Counted from the first letter of the stretch, positions 52,092 through 61,753 are shown. The stretch: DNA of 64,000 nt from Halorubrum hochsteinianum (GCF_023702125.1 NZ_CP098415.1:620001-684000), one strand, 5' to 3'. Made by a program: numbers and translations. Notes: a model not told the origin generated them from the sequence alone.

Positions 52092-52397
52092 CTACTCCGG
52101 CGGCTCCGCGTCGGTCTCCCGCGCGCCGCGGACCGCCGCGGCGATCGTGAGAGCGACCGCGACCGACAGCGCCGACGTGGCCGCCAGCACGAACGCCAGG
52201 AGGAGGAACCAGACGTCCGGCCCGAACAGCGGGTACTCCCGCGTGTCGATCACCGGACCGAGCAGTTCGAGCGTGCGGACGAGGTACAACAGCACCGCGA
52301 GCAGCGCGCCGACCGCCGCCCCGACCCGGGCGTTGCGGTAGAACGACAGCGACTCCAGCAAGACCAGCATCGGGGGTTTCGATGGCTCGTCGCTCAC
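52092..52397 (-). CDS. Two-to-three-helix membrane protein (DUF7536-like)
   Basis: 101 residues from a GTG (VSDEPSKPPMLVLLES). Helices are about 25-45 (GAAVGALLAVLLYLVRTLEL) and 65-92 (VWFLLLAFVLAATSALSVAV); a short polar segment YPLFGPD lies between. I associate it with a haloarchaeal small membrane family, function unknown. Divergent from the dehydrogenase gene, with a 140-base gap. Confidence 0.72.
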   Translation of the reverse strand: MSDEPSKPPMLVLLESLSFYRNARVGAAVGALLAVLLYLVRTLELLGPVIDTREYPLFGPDVWFLLLAFVLAATSALSVAVALTIAAAVRGARETDAEPPE

Positions 52398-52537
52398 GTC
52401 AGGGTGTACGGCCGGCGGCCGCAAAGAGCCATCGGAACGGAGCGGTCCGACGCGGTTCCTCACGATCGAAACGGACGTATGAGGGCCTGACAGCGTTAGT
52501 GGCAGGCGTCAAGTGGGTCGACCGAGAAGCGCGGCGT

Positions 52538-53512
52538 ATGCCCCGAGTCGTGCTGTCGGCGTTCCCGATGATAGACCCGGAGACGTACCGCGAGGTCCTC
52601 GCCAGCGCAGTCGACGAGCCGGTCGAGATCGAGGTCGCGGAGCTGGGCTCGACCGAGCGGCTGATCGAGGCGGCCGCCAACGCCGACGCGGTCGTCACCG
52701 ACATCAACACCCCGGTGACGGAGGCGGCGCTGGAGGCCTCGGACCTCGACGTCGTCGTCCGCTCGGCCGTCGGCGTTGACAACGTCGACGTCGCGGCGGC
52801 GGCGGAGCGCGGCGTCACCGTCACCCGGGTCCCCGACTACTGCACCGAGGAGGTGGCGACCCACTCGGTCTCGCTACTTTTCGCCTGCCTGCGTTCGCTG
52901 AAGCCGTACGACGGCGCGGTCGACGACGGCGGGTGGGGCTGGGAGGCCGGCGAGCCGATCCGGCGCGTGAGCGCGTCGACGATCGGCCTGCTCTCGTTCG
53001 GCCCGATCGCGGAGCGCGCGGCCGAACAGCTCTCCGGGTTCGACGCCGACCTCGTCGCGTACGACCCGTTCGTCGACGCCGACGAGATGGCCGAGCACGG
53101 CGTCGAGAAGGTCGACTTCGAGGGGCTGTTCGACCGCGCCGACCACGTCGGCGTCTACGCGCCCCTGACGGACGCGACGCGGGGGATCGTCGACGCGGAC
53201 GCGCTGGGGCGGCTGAGCGAGGACTCGGTCCTCGTCAACGTGAGCCGCGGGCCGGTGGTCGACGCCGACGCCCTGCTCGACGCGCTGGAGACTGACGGCA
53301 TAAAGGCGGCCGGGCTCGACGTGCTCGAAGAGGAACCCCCCGAGGACGACCCGCTCGTCGGCCGCGACGACACGCTCGTCACGCCGCACGCGGCGTGGTA
53401 CAGCGAGGAGGCGAAAGACGACCTGAACCGGAGCGGCGCGGCCGACGTGGCGGCCGTCCTCAACGGCGAGACGCCGGACGGCCGGGTCGACCCCGACGCC
53501 GACTGGCTGTAA
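52538..53512 (+). CDS. C-terminal binding protein/D-3-phosphoglycerate dehydrogenase-like 2-hydroxyacid dehydrogenase
   Basis: 324 residues. NAD-dependent D-2-hydroxyacid dehydrogenase fold: substrate domain with VVRSAVGVDNVDVAAAAERG, the catalytic Arg in VNVSRGPVVD, Glu in VLEEEPPEDDP and His in TPHAAWYSEE. The dinucleotide motif GLLSFGPIAERAAEQL departs from GxGxxG in its first glycines. A longer open frame begins at 52382 but the ATG at 52538 starts the fold. CtBP-like; substrate not known. Confidence 0.88.
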   Translation: MPRVVLSAFPMIDPETYREVLASAVDEPVEIEVAELGSTERLIEAAANADAVVTDINTPVTEAALEASDLDVVVRSAVGVDNVDVAAAAERGVTVTRVPDYCTEEVATHSVSLLFACLRSLKPYDGAVDDGGWGWEAGEPIRRVSASTIGLLSFGPIAERAAEQLSGFDADLVAYDPFVDADEMAEHGVEKVDFEGLFDRADHVGVYAPLTDATRGIVDADALGRLSEDSVLVNVSRGPVVDADALLDALETDGIKAAGLDVLEEEPPEDDPLVGRDDTLVTPHAAWYSEEAKDDLNRSGAADVAAVLNGETPDGRVDPDADWL

Positions 53513-53543
53513 GCGGGCGGGTCAGGGAAACGAGAACCGGGCG

Positions 53544-54410
53544 CTACAGGCGGTCGAGCGCGTCGAAGTCGTCGCCGTCTTCGTCTCCGGCGTCGAGGTC
53601 GTCTCCGCCGAAGTCGTCTCCGCCGAGGTCGTCTCCGCCGAGGTCGTCTCCGCCGAGGTCGTCTCCGCCGGAGTCGTCGCCGTCGGTCGGGTAGCTCGCG
53701 TCGAGTCCGGCGGCGAGGCCGGGACCGAGGTCGTACGTGTCCCGGACCGTCTGCGCGAGGACGCCGTCGCGGTCGAAGACGACGTAGACGGCGACGAACT
53801 CGTGTGCCGCCGGGCGCAACGCGAACACCTCCCGCGGGTCGTCGTCCTCGCGGGAGTCGTTCACGCGCGCGACGAGCGGCTCGATCGGGAGCCGGCCCGA
53901 CCGGACCTCCTCGAAGGTGTCGCCGCTGGGGCCGTCCGCGAAGAGGTACAGCGCGCCGTTGGGGTCGCCGTCGTTCGAGCGGGTCGTGATCGAGCCGACC
54001 GGCTCCCCCTCGGCGCGGATCTGCTCCCAGGTCTCGACGGCCGCCTCGAACATCCCCTCTACCCCGTCGGCGAAGCGGAACCGCGTCTCGCGGACGACCT
54101 CGACCTCGCGGAAGCGGGCGGAGCCGTCGGTCCACGCGAGCGTCGCGTCGACGACGAAGCCGGGGCGGAGCCCGTCGACCGCGTCCGCGAGGTCGCCCTC
54201 GTACCCCTCCGCGGCCGCGTACAGGGGGTCGTACCGGTCCTCGGCGTCGGGGTCGGTCGGGTCGACCGGGCCGTCGGCGAGCTCGACGAGGACGAACTCC
54301 TCGGCGTCGGCCGTCGGGGTCGAGTCGGTCCCCGCGTCCGCGTCGCCGTCGATGTCCGGCCGCTGGCGGCGGTCGTGGACGCGGAACCGGCCGCTCGTCG
54401 TCGGGTCCAT
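53544..54410 (-). CDS. DUF6663-like haloarchaeal protein with GGDDL repeats
   Basis: 288 residues, acidic, without signal peptide. Core segments include FRVHDRRQRPDIDG, LRPGFVVDATLAWTDG, REVEVVRETRFRFADGVEGMFEAA, PIEPLVARVN and VAVYVVFDRDGVLAQTVRDTYDLG. The C-terminal 45 residues consist of repeated GGDDL/GGDDF units encoded by five near-identical 15-base repeats (53595-53669). It resembles a haloarchaeal family I recall as DUF6663; function unknown. Confidence 0.78.
   Translation of the reverse strand: MDPTTSGRFRVHDRRQRPDIDGDADAGTDSTPTADAEEFVLVELADGPVDPTDPDAEDRYDPLYAAAEGYEGDLADAVDGLRPGFVVDATLAWTDGSARFREVEVVRETRFRFADGVEGMFEAAVETWEQIRAEGEPVGSITTRSNDGDPNGALYLFADGPSGDTFEEVRSGRLPIEPLVARVNDSREDDDPREVFALRPAAHEFVAVYVVFDRDGVLAQTVRDTYDLGPGLAAGLDASYPTDGDDSGGDDLGGDDLGGDDLGGDDFGGDDLDAGDEDGDDFDALDRL
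53595..53669. repeat. 15-bp tandem repeat within the DUF6663-like gene
   Basis: Five in-frame 15-base units (GAGGTCGTCTCCGCC, one with GAAG) encode an acidic GGDDL-type tail. Such repeats vary by slippage. Confidence 0.8.
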
Positions 54411-54440
54411 ACCCGACGGTGGGGCGGCGGGCGGAAAAGC

Positions 54441-54534
54441 CGGTCGGAAGCGAGCGGACCGACCGAAGAGGCGGTCGGAAGCGAGCGTACCGGCCGAAGA
54501 GGCGGTCGGAAGCGAGCGGACCGACCGAAGATAC
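54441..54534. repeat. 31-bp tandem repeat upstream of the DUF6663-like gene
   Basis: Three units of 31 bases beginning CGGTCGGAAGCGAGCG (54441, 54472, 54503), each with internal symmetry between CGGTCGG and CCGACCG. They lie between the divergent DUF6663-like and methyltransferase genes, in the likely promoter region of the former. Confidence 0.75.
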
Positions 54535-54616
54535 AGGCGGAAGCGCCCCCACGGCGGGGCGTGAATCGCCCGCGGATCCGTGTCGTTATGGGGCGGGCGG
54601 CCCAAGGAATCGGCAA

Positions 54617-55300
54617 ATGGGGATCCTCGAGGACAAGTCGAACGCCCGGCTCTTCTACAAGTACCTCTCGAAGGTGTACGACCAGATTAACAGCTTCAAC
54701 TGGAACGAGGAGATGCGCGCGGAGGCGCTCTCGTGGCTGGAGTTCGGCGACGACCCGAAGGTACTCGACGTGGGGTGTGGCACCGGGTTCGGCACCGAGG
54801 GGCTGCTCGAACACGCCGACGACGTCCACGGGCTCGATCAGAGCATCCACCAGATGGAGAAGGCGTTCGAGAAGTTCGGGCGACACGACCGCGTGAACTT
54901 CTACCGCGGGGACGCCGAACGCCTCCCGTTCCGCGACGACGCGTTCGACGTGGTCTGGTCGTCCGGGTCGATCGAGTACTGGCCGAACCCCGTCGAGGGA
55001 CTCCGGGAACTCCGTCGCGTCGCGAAGCCCGGCGGACAGGTGCTCGTCGTCGGTCCCGACTACCCGCACAACCCGGTCCTCCAGCGGGTGGCCGACGCGA
55101 TCATGCTGTTCTACGACGCCGACGAGGCCGACCAGATGTTCGCCGAGGCCGGCTACGAGGAGTTCGAACACCACATCCAGCAGGCCACCCCGCAGAGCCC
55201 GCGAGCGATCACGACCGTCGCTCGGGTCCCGGGCGGCGACGAGGCGGACGACGCGGACGGCGACGAAGCCGACGGCGACGAGACGAACGCCGACGAGTAG
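54617..55300 (+). CDS. SAM-dependent methyltransferase, MPBQ/MSBQ-like
   Basis: 227 residues. Class I methyltransferase with VLDVGCGTGFGTEGLLEHA (motif I), GDAERLPFRDDAFDVVW (motif II/III) and LRELRRVAKPGGQVLVVGPD (post-motif). The N-terminus is amphipathic, KSNARLFYKYLSKVYDQI, followed by INSFNW. It resembles quinone-ring methyltransferases (methyl-phytylbenzoquinone type); in haloarchaea the substrate could be menaquinone-like quinone. The C-terminal 30 residues are an acidic Asp/Gly tail. Confidence 0.85.
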   Translation: MGILEDKSNARLFYKYLSKVYDQINSFNWNEEMRAEALSWLEFGDDPKVLDVGCGTGFGTEGLLEHADDVHGLDQSIHQMEKAFEKFGRHDRVNFYRGDAERLPFRDDAFDVVWSSGSIEYWPNPVEGLRELRRVAKPGGQVLVVGPDYPHNPVLQRVADAIMLFYDADEADQMFAEAGYEEFEHHIQQATPQSPRAITTVARVPGGDEADDADGDEADGDETNADE

Positions 55301-55327
55301 CGCGTCGCCGACGCCGCGAGGACGTTC

Positions 55328-55804
55328 TCATTCGGACTCGACGACCGTCTCCAGCGACGCGACCGGTTGCCCGTCGACCGCGATCTCGACGGTCACCGTC
55401 CGGCCCGGCGCGAGCGTCGGGTCGTTGGTCCCGGCGACGCGGAACGTCGCCGTGTCGCCGGCCCGCCACGCGTCGTCGCTGGCGGCGTTGAACGGGCCGG
55501 TCGGCCCCGGACGGAACCCGGCCGCCGAGAAGAACGGGACCGGCGGCTGCTCGTCGAGCGGTTCGCCGTCGACGCGGACGCGGACCGTCGCGGCCGCGAC
55601 GTCGATCGGGTCGCCGCCGCGGTGGTAGATCGAGACGCGGTCGTCGGTCGCTGACAGCGACAGCACCGCCGACGGTGCCGGTTCGGTCGGCGCGTCGAGC
55701 GTCGCGGTCGCGACGCCGCCGGCCAGCACGACCGTGATCGCGATCAGCAGCACGCCCGCGACGGGAGCGATTCCGCGACCGCCGCGGCGAACGACTGGTG
55801 ACAC
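55328..55804 (-). CDS. Type IV pilin-like protein
   Basis: 158 residues. The N-terminal RRGGRGIAPVAGVLLIAITV is a type III signal with a hydrophobic helix, processed by prepilin peptidase in the pilin/archaellin family, giving subunits of surface filaments. The rest is a beta-rich, Thr/Val-rich extracellular domain (VRVRVDGEPLDEQ, FRVAGTNDPTLAPG). No pilus assembly genes are adjacent. Confidence 0.88.
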   Translation of the reverse strand: MSPVVRRGGRGIAPVAGVLLIAITVVLAGGVATATLDAPTEPAPSAVLSLSATDDRVSIYHRGGDPIDVAAATVRVRVDGEPLDEQPPVPFFSAAGFRPGPTGPFNAASDDAWRAGDTATFRVAGTNDPTLAPGRTVTVEIAVDGQPVASLETVVESE

Positions 55805-55870
55805 GGCGGTGGTGGCGCGGGTTCGTACATAAGGAGTCGCACGCCCGGTCGGCTCGGTCCGGGAGGGGGA

Positions 55871-57232
55871 TCACTCGTCGCCGACCGGCCTCGGCGTCGG
55901 GAGCGGGTCGATGTCGCCGACGACGACGACGCGGGGCTCGTCGACGACCGTGATGCGGTACGTCTCGGACGGGGAGAGCGTCCGGACGACCCCGGCCCCG
56001 TTCGTCGTGCCGATGGCCTGACTGTCGCCGTCGCCGACCGACTTGGTGACCGTGACGCCGGGGACCGGCTCGCCCGTCTCGTCGTCGAGGACGGTGACGG
56101 TCACCGGGCCGCCGGGGTAGGTCCGCTCGACCGTGACGTTGAACCCGTCGCCGCTCTCCGAGACCGGTTCGCTGTCCGGGAACGCGGCCAGATCGATCCG
56201 CTGGTGTTCGACGAACACCCGCTCGGTCCCCCCGCTGACGAAGGTGCGGAGGGTGCCGAACTCGTGGGGGATCGTGATCCGCTGGACCGCGCCCGCGCCG
56301 AACGCGTCCGGCTCGCGGAGCGCCGCCGTCTCGGGGTACGCGGCCTCGGTGACCTCGATCGCCAGATCGTTCGAGATGGGGCCGCCGCCGCGGTCCCAGC
56401 GGTCAGTCCGGAAGACCTCGCGGACGTACTCGCCGTCGACGGCGGTCGCGAGCACGACCGCGCCCTGACTCGACGCGACGTACATGTCGGTCTGAGGCGA
56501 CTCTCCCCTGGCGGTCGCGAGCGCCTGCTCGCGGACGGGGCCCTCGTACACCTGTAGCGCCACCTGTAGCTCGTCGAGCCGGCTCGGGGAGCTGAAGCCG
56601 TCCGTCGCCTCGGCGAGCGTGTCGATCTCGTCGAGGCGCTCGTCGTACTCGCGGGCGGTCGCCGCGATCCGGACGAGTTCGTCGACCAGTTCGCGGTCAG
56701 ACAGTTCCCCGGCGGCGTGCGCGGCGAAGGCGTTCGCCTGTCGGCTCTCGAGCGCCACCTCCGCGCGCTCGATCCGGTTGATCTCCGCGAGGATCTGCTG
56801 TTGGCGCTCGACGGTCGAGTCGGCGTCTTCGATCCGACTGACGACGGCCGCGGTCTCCACCGCGGCGTCGGCGTCCGCGGTCGCGAACCCGAGCGACGAG
56901 CCGAGGTCCGGTCCGCGCGAATACGTGCTGACGCGCGCCTCCGCGCCCGGCGGCGTCGACAGGGTGCGGAGCGTGAGGTTCGCTCTGTCGACCTGCGGTG
57001 TCGACATCTGTTCGGCGAGGGACGACGACCCGGAGGAGGAGGTCAAACCGGATGGGGCGGTCGAACCGGGAGAGACACTCGGTCCCGGGGAGACGCCGGA
57101 ATCGTCGACAGCGCCCGGGTCGGAGGGGACGGTCGAACCGCCGGACGACGGGGACGCGCCCGGCGCGGCGACGGTCGCGACCGGTCCCGCGAGCAACAGG
57201 ACCGCGACGACGGCGGCGAGGAGGGCTCTCAT
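55871..57232 (-). CDS. Secreted protein with C-terminal Ig-like domain (DUF7096-like)
   Basis: 453 residues from the ATG at 57232, a Sec signal peptide (RALLAAVVAVLLLAGPVATVAA). A Ser/Pro-rich spacer is followed by helical regions (STVERQQQILAEINRIERAE, AREYDERLDEIDTLAE), a beta domain and, near the end, a carboxypeptidase-regulatory-like Ig domain (VTVTVLDDETGEPVPGVTV). No transmembrane C-terminus. It is divergent from a membrane HTH gene with 215 bases between. Function unknown; likely an envelope protein. Confidence 0.78.
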   Translation of the reverse strand: MRALLAAVVAVLLLAGPVATVAAPGASPSSGGSTVPSDPGAVDDSGVSPGPSVSPGSTAPSGLTSSSGSSSLAEQMSTPQVDRANLTLRTLSTPPGAEARVSTYSRGPDLGSSLGFATADADAAVETAAVVSRIEDADSTVERQQQILAEINRIERAEVALESRQANAFAAHAAGELSDRELVDELVRIAATAREYDERLDEIDTLAEATDGFSSPSRLDELQVALQVYEGPVREQALATARGESPQTDMYVASSQGAVVLATAVDGEYVREVFRTDRWDRGGGPISNDLAIEVTEAAYPETAALREPDAFGAGAVQRITIPHEFGTLRTFVSGGTERVFVEHQRIDLAAFPDSEPVSESGDGFNVTVERTYPGGPVTVTVLDDETGEPVPGVTVTKSVGDGDSQAIGTTNGAGVVRTLSPSETYRITVVDEPRVVVVGDIDPLPTPRPVGDE

Positions 57233-57447
57233 CGTCCGTCGATTCGCCCCGTGACACAAAAAATCCACCTACTGCGACCGCTCGTCCGGCGAGTCCGCCC
57301 GCGCGGACCGAACCGCCGACGGCGATCGGATCGCCGTCGGCGGACGCGCCGGCGACATTCGACGGCGGTGGCGGCATTCGACTGGTTTCGTGTCAAAAAA
57401 CAGCGTATGGAAAGCGTTTTGCCCGGCGCGCGAGTGGGCCGAGACGT

Positions 57448-58800
57448 ATGCGGAACCCCGCTCTTCGCGCGCTTCTGGCCGCGGCCGTCGCGTTCGCGCT
57501 GATAGCGAGCGCGGGCGCTGCGGTCGGCGGCGCGGTCGCCGTCCCTTCCACCTCCCACGCGGACGAATCCCCGCCGACCGCCGCCGTCGGCGGCGACGCG
57601 CCGCGTCCCGCCGAGTCGCCCTCCGTCGAGCGCCGGGCGACGGCGCTTCGACAGCAGACCGACGACGCCATCACGTCGCCGTCGGCGACGCGGATCCTCG
57701 TCGAGTTGAACCCAGACCGCAGCGCCGACTGGACCGTGGCGGTCCGGTACTCGCTGGCGGACGAGAACGAGACGGCCGCGTTCGAGACCGCCGGCGAGCG
57801 GTTCCGTTCGGGCGAGGTCGGCCCGAGCGCCGACCTGTTCGAGGGGTTCCGTCGCGAGGCGAACCGCAACGTCGACCGGTCGATGTCGATTCGGGACGTC
57901 GACCGCGAGTTCGTCGTCCACGAGGACACCGGGGAGTTCGACGTCGCGACGGAGGAGGCGGTCGCGGTCGGCGAACTGCGGCTGACGTTCACCTGGACGG
58001 CGTTTCTCGCGCAGGACGGCGAGAGCCTCGTGCTCGGGGACGCGCTGACGACGCCGGGCAACGAGACGTGGCTCCGGAGCCTCGAAGCGTCGCAGACGCT
58101 GGAGGTGGCGACGCCGGAGGGGTACACCGTCACCGGAACGCCGAGCACGGCCGTGACGCGGCTCTCCGACGGCGACGTGATCATCGAGGGCCCCCAGACG
58201 TTCGACGGCGGCGAGCCGGTGGCGATCGTCTACGGGCCCGCCGGCACGCCGCCGTGGGGCACGATGCTGGCCGCGCTCCTGCTCGCGGCGACCCTCGTCG
58301 CCGGGAGCGTCGTGGGATACCGCCGGATCAACGCGGAGGAGGCCGAAGCCGGCGGAGCGGTCGCGAACGGCGACGAGACGGGGAGGAGAGACGAGGGCCC
58401 GAATCCCGTCACCGGTCCGAACGGGAGCGGGAACGGCGGTCCGAACGGGAGCGGGAACGGCGGTCCGAACGGGAGCGGGAACGGCGGTCCGAACGGGGAC
58501 GGCGGCCCCGAGACGGACGCCGGGGAAGCCGGGGATGCGGACGACGACGGACCGGACCTCTCGCTGCTGTCGGACGAGGAGCGCGTCGAGCGGCTCCTCG
58601 ACGAGAGCGGCGGCCGGATGCGACAGGCCGACATCGTCGCCGAGACCGGGTGGTCGGACGCGAAGGTCTCGCAGCTGCTGTCGGCGATGGCCGACGAGGG
58701 GCGCGTCGAGAAGCTCCGGCTGGGCCGCGAGAACCTCATCTCGCTGCCCGACGACGGAGACGACGAGGACGCCGACGGGAGCGGCGGCGTCGACGACTGA
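57448..58800 (+). CDS. Membrane-anchored protein with C-terminal winged-helix DNA-binding domain (DUF7345-like)
   Basis: 450 residues. Signal sequence (RNPALRALLAAAVAFALIAS), a beta-rich extracellular domain about 80-265, one transmembrane helix (TMLAALLLAATLVAGSVVGY), then a cytoplasmic linker with four NGSGNGGP-type repeats and a winged-helix HTH (SEERVERLL-like segment, MRQADIVAETGWSDAKVSQL, SAMADEGRVEKL). The topology is that of a one-component transmembrane regulator carrying a signal from outside to DNA. It is divergent from the secreted DUF7096-like gene, a likely functional partner. Confidence 0.85.
   Translation: MRNPALRALLAAAVAFALIASAGAAVGGAVAVPSTSHADESPPTAAVGGDAPRPAESPSVERRATALRQQTDDAITSPSATRILVELNPDRSADWTVAVRYSLADENETAAFETAGERFRSGEVGPSADLFEGFRREANRNVDRSMSIRDVDREFVVHEDTGEFDVATEEAVAVGELRLTFTWTAFLAQDGESLVLGDALTTPGNETWLRSLEASQTLEVATPEGYTVTGTPSTAVTRLSDGDVIIEGPQTFDGGEPVAIVYGPAGTPPWGTMLAALLLAATLVAGSVVGYRRINAEEAEAGGAVANGDETGRRDEGPNPVTGPNGSGNGGPNGSGNGGPNGSGNGGPNGDGGPETDAGEAGDADDDGPDLSLLSDEERVERLLDESGGRMRQADIVAETGWSDAKVSQLLSAMADEGRVEKLRLGRENLISLPDDGDDEDADGSGGVDD
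58414..58500. repeat. 24-bp in-frame tandem repeat in the membrane HTH gene
   Basis: Three full units of 24 bases (58414, 58438, 58462) and a partial fourth encode the Gly/Asn/Ser linker between the transmembrane helix and the HTH domain. Confidence 0.85.
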
Positions 58801-58924
58801 GCGGTCCGACAGCGACTGAGCGGCCCGACGGCGGCTCGGAGCCTCGATCGGAGAGGGAGGAAACCGCTGGTCCGCCGTCGCGCGTTCCGAAAACCATTAC
58901 AGGGCGAGCGGCCCAGTATCGATC

Positions 58925-59713
58925 ATGAAGGTTCTGGTGACCGTCAAGGAGGTCGCGGAGGCGGACGACGACTTCGCGATCGAGGGGACCGACATCGCCG
59001 AGTCCGACCTCGAGTACGACCTCAACGAGTGGGACGACTACGCGGTCGAGGCCGCCGTCCAGTTGGCAGAGAGCGGGGTCGCGGACGAGGTCGTCGCCGT
59101 CACCGTCGGCCCGGAGCGCTCCGAGGAGACGATCCGGATGGCGCTCGCGAAGGGCGCTGACCGCGCGGTCCGCGTCTGGGACGACGCGCTGGAGGGGTCG
59201 TTCCCTGACGTCGCCTCGAAGGTTGACCTGTTCGAGGCCGTCGTCGACGAGGAGGAACCGGACCTGATCCTCGGCGGCGTTCAGGCGGCCGACACCGGGT
59301 TCGGCGCGACCGGCGTCGCGCTCGCCGAGCGGATCGGCTTCGAGCACGCCGCGGTCGTCAACCACCTCGACGTCGACGCGGACGAGGGGATCGCGCACGT
59401 CCACCGCGAGCTTGAGGGCGGCGTCGAGGAGCTGACCGACGTGGACCTCCCGGCGGTGTTGACCGTCCAGACCGGGCTCAACGAGCCGCGGTACGCGAGC
59501 CTCCGCGGGATCCGGCAGGCGCAGCGCAAGGAGATCGCCGCGAAGGACCTCTCCGACCTCGGTCTGACCGCCGACGACGTCGAGAGCGCGCTGACGATCA
59601 CGTCGATGTACGAGCCGGAGAGCGAGTCCGACGCGGAGATCATCGAGGGCGACGCCGGGGAGTCCGCGGGTCGCCTTGCGGAGGTCCTGCGGGAGAAGGG
59701 GGTGGGCGCGTGA
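58925..59713 (+). CDS. etfB: Electron transfer flavoprotein beta subunit
   Basis: 262 residues. N-terminal MKVLVTVKEVAEADDDF, DLEYDLNEWDDYAVEAAVQL and VAVTVGPERSEETIRMALAKG (AMP-binding), and the ETF beta signature VNHLDVDADEGIAHVHRELE. It forms a heterodimer with etfA, whose start overlaps its stop by one base. It carries electrons from acyl-CoA dehydrogenases. The genuine quinone acceptor may be the FadF-like protein at 38328. Confidence 0.93.
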   Translation: MKVLVTVKEVAEADDDFAIEGTDIAESDLEYDLNEWDDYAVEAAVQLAESGVADEVVAVTVGPERSEETIRMALAKGADRAVRVWDDALEGSFPDVASKVDLFEAVVDEEEPDLILGGVQAADTGFGATGVALAERIGFEHAAVVNHLDVDADEGIAHVHRELEGGVEELTDVDLPAVLTVQTGLNEPRYASLRGIRQAQRKEIAAKDLSDLGLTADDVESALTITSMYEPESESDAEIIEGDAGESAGRLAEVLREKGVGA

Positions 59714-60657
59714 TGAGCGTGCTCGTCGTCGCCGAACACCGCCGCGGAGACCTCCGAGACGTCTCGTACGAGGCGATCACCGCCGGGCGAGAGCTCGCCG
59801 ACGAGCGGGACGGCGACCTCCACGTGGCCGTGGTCGGCGGCGACGTCGACGCGTTCGCGGAGGAGCTGAACCGCGAGGGCGTCGACGCGATCCACGCCGT
59901 CGACGACGGCGAGGAGTTCGACCACAACGCCTACCAGGCGGCGGCCGCGGAACTCGCCGACCGGATCGACGCCGGCGCGGTGGTGCTGCCGAACTCGGTC
60001 AACGGCCTCGACTACGCGCCGGCGCTCGCGGAGGATCTCGGCGTCACGCTCGTGACCGACGCAGTCGGGATCGAGTACGACGACGGGCTCACCGTCACCC
60101 GCGAGATGTACGGCTCGAAGGTGGAGACGACCGTCGATGTCGCCGGCGACCGATTCGTGCTCACGGTCCGCGGCGGCGAGTGGCCGCCCGCCGAGGGAGT
60201 CGGCGACGCGACCGTCGAGACGGCCGAGGTCGACCTCCCCGAGTCGGGCGCTCGCGTCACGGGCTTCGAGGAGGTCGGCGGCGGCGACGTCGACATCGCG
60301 GACGCCGACGTGCTCGTCTCGGTCGGCCGCGGCATCGAGGAGGAGGAGAACCTCGAACTCGTTGAGGAGCTCGCGGACGCGCTCGGCGCGACGCTGTCGG
60401 CCTCCCGGCCGATCGTCGACAACGGCTGGCTGCCGAAGAACCGGCAGGTCGGCCAGTCCGGGAAGGTCGTCACGCCGGACGTGTACATCGCGGTCGGCAT
60501 CTCCGGCGCGGTCCAGCACGTCGCCGGCATGAAGGGCTCTGACACGATCGTCGCGATCAACACCGACCCGAACGCGCCCATCTTCGACATCGCCGACTAC
60601 GGGATCGTCGGCGACCTCTTCGACGTGGTTCCCGAACTGGTCGACGAGTTCGCCTGA
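59713..60657 (+). CDS. etfA: Electron transfer flavoprotein alpha subunit
   Basis: 314 residues from the ATG at 59713 (a GTG one codon earlier is possible). N-terminal domain starts [18 protein letters not shown]. The C-terminal FAD domain carries the ETF-alpha signature region from [21 protein letters not shown] split into [10 protein letters not shown] and RQVGQSG, then [20 protein letters not shown] and [19 protein letters not shown]. It contains the FAD of the heterodimer. Operon with etfB. Confidence 0.94.
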   Translation: MSVLVVAEHRRGDLRDVSYEAITAGRELADERDGDLHVAVVGGDVDAFAEELNREGVDAIHAVDDGEEFDHNAYQAAAAELADRIDAGAVVLPNSVNGLDYAPALAEDLGVTLVTDAVGIEYDDGLTVTREMYGSKVETTVDVAGDRFVLTVRGGEWPPAEGVGDATVETAEVDLPESGARVTGFEEVGGGDVDIADADVLVSVGRGIEEEENLELVEELADALGATLSASRPIVDNGWLPKNRQVGQSGKVVTPDVYIAVGISGAVQHVAGMKGSDTIVAINTDPNAPIFDIADYGIVGDLFDVVPELVDEFA

Positions 60658-60714
60658 ACGCGAGTTCGGCCGAAGCGGTTCGGGGACCGACTCGACCGCT
60701 CCGTTCTCGGTTCG

Positions 60715-60720
60715 TTTATC
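60715..60720 (+). promoter_or_regulatory. TATA-like box of rfcS
   Basis: TTTATC, 26-31 bases before the rfcS ATG at 60746, spacing expected for a leaderless or very short-leader transcript. Confidence 0.45.
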
Positions 60721-60745
60721 ACCCCGCCGACCCTCGGATCCGGCA

Positions 60746-61729
60746 ATGAGCGAGGGCGACGAGCAGACGGCCGCGACCGCGACGGGCCGGGAGATCTGGA
60801 TCGAGAAGTACCGCCCGCAGACGCTCGACGACATCCACGGGCAGTCGGAGATCGTCGAACGGCTTCAGAGCTACATCGCGCAGGACGACGTGCCGCACCT
60901 GCTGTTCTCGGGCCCGGCCGGCATCGGGAAGACGACCGCGGCCACCGCGATCGCCCGCGAGATCTACGGCGAGGACAACTGGCGCGGGAACTTCCTCGAA
61001 CTCAACGCCTCCGACCAGCGCGGGATCGACGTGGTGCGCGACCGGATCAAGGGGTTCGCCCGGTCGTCGTTCGGCGGCGACTTCCGGATCGTGTTCCTTG
61101 ATGAGGCGGACAGCCTCACCGATGATGCACAGTCAGCGCTCCGCCGGACGATGGAGCAGTTCTCCGACAACACGCGCTTCATCCTCTCGTGTAACTACTC
61201 GTCGAAGATCATCGACCCGATCCAGTCCCGCTGTGCCGTCTTCCGCTTCTCGCCGCTCTCGGACGAGGCGGTCGGCGGGATGGTCCGCGAGATCGCGGCG
61301 GCCGAGGATATCGAGGTGACGGACGAGGGGATAGACGCCCTCGTGTACGCGGCCGACGGCGACATGCGCCGCGCGATCAACTCGCTTCAGGCCGCGGCGA
61401 CGACCGGCGACGTGGTCGACGAGGAGGCGGTGTACGCGATCACGGCGACGGCGCGCCCGGAGGAGATCGAGTCGATGGTGACCGACGCGCTGAACGGCGA
61501 CTTCGCGCGGGCGCGGTCGACGCTCGACACGCTGCTCACGGAGACGGGGATGGCCGGCGGCGACGTGATCGATCAGCTCCACCGCTCCGTCTGGGAGTTC
61601 GAACTGAGCGAGCGCGAGGCGGTGCGGCTGATGGAGCGCATCGGCGAGGCGGACTACCGGATCGCCGAGGGCGCGAACGAGCAGGTCCAGTTGGAGTCGC
61701 TGCTCGCGGCGCTTTCATTGGACGAATAA
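60746..61729 (+). CDS. rfcS: Replication factor C small subunit
   Basis: 327 residues, no intein. AAA+ clamp loader: Walker [12 protein letters not shown] near 54, Walker [10 protein letters not shown], sensor/SRC motif [13 protein letters not shown] and the collar domain. N-terminal [13 protein letters not shown] is the usual RFC box II start. With RfcL it opens PCNA on DNA. A T-run follows at 61754-61758. Dispersed element E lies between it and the next gene. Confidence 0.97.
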   Translation: MSEGDEQTAATATGREIWIEKYRPQTLDDIHGQSEIVERLQSYIAQDDVPHLLFSGPAGIGKTTAATAIAREIYGEDNWRGNFLELNASDQRGIDVVRDRIKGFARSSFGGDFRIVFLDEADSLTDDAQSALRRTMEQFSDNTRFILSCNYSSKIIDPIQSRCAVFRFSPLSDEAVGGMVREIAAAEDIEVTDEGIDALVYAADGDMRRAINSLQAAATTGDVVDEEAVYAITATARPEEIESMVTDALNGDFARARSTLDTLLTETGMAGGDVIDQLHRSVWEFELSEREAVRLMERIGEADYRIAEGANEQVQLESLLAALSLDE

Positions 61730-61753
61730 GTCCGTTCCGGGCCTCTACTCGTC

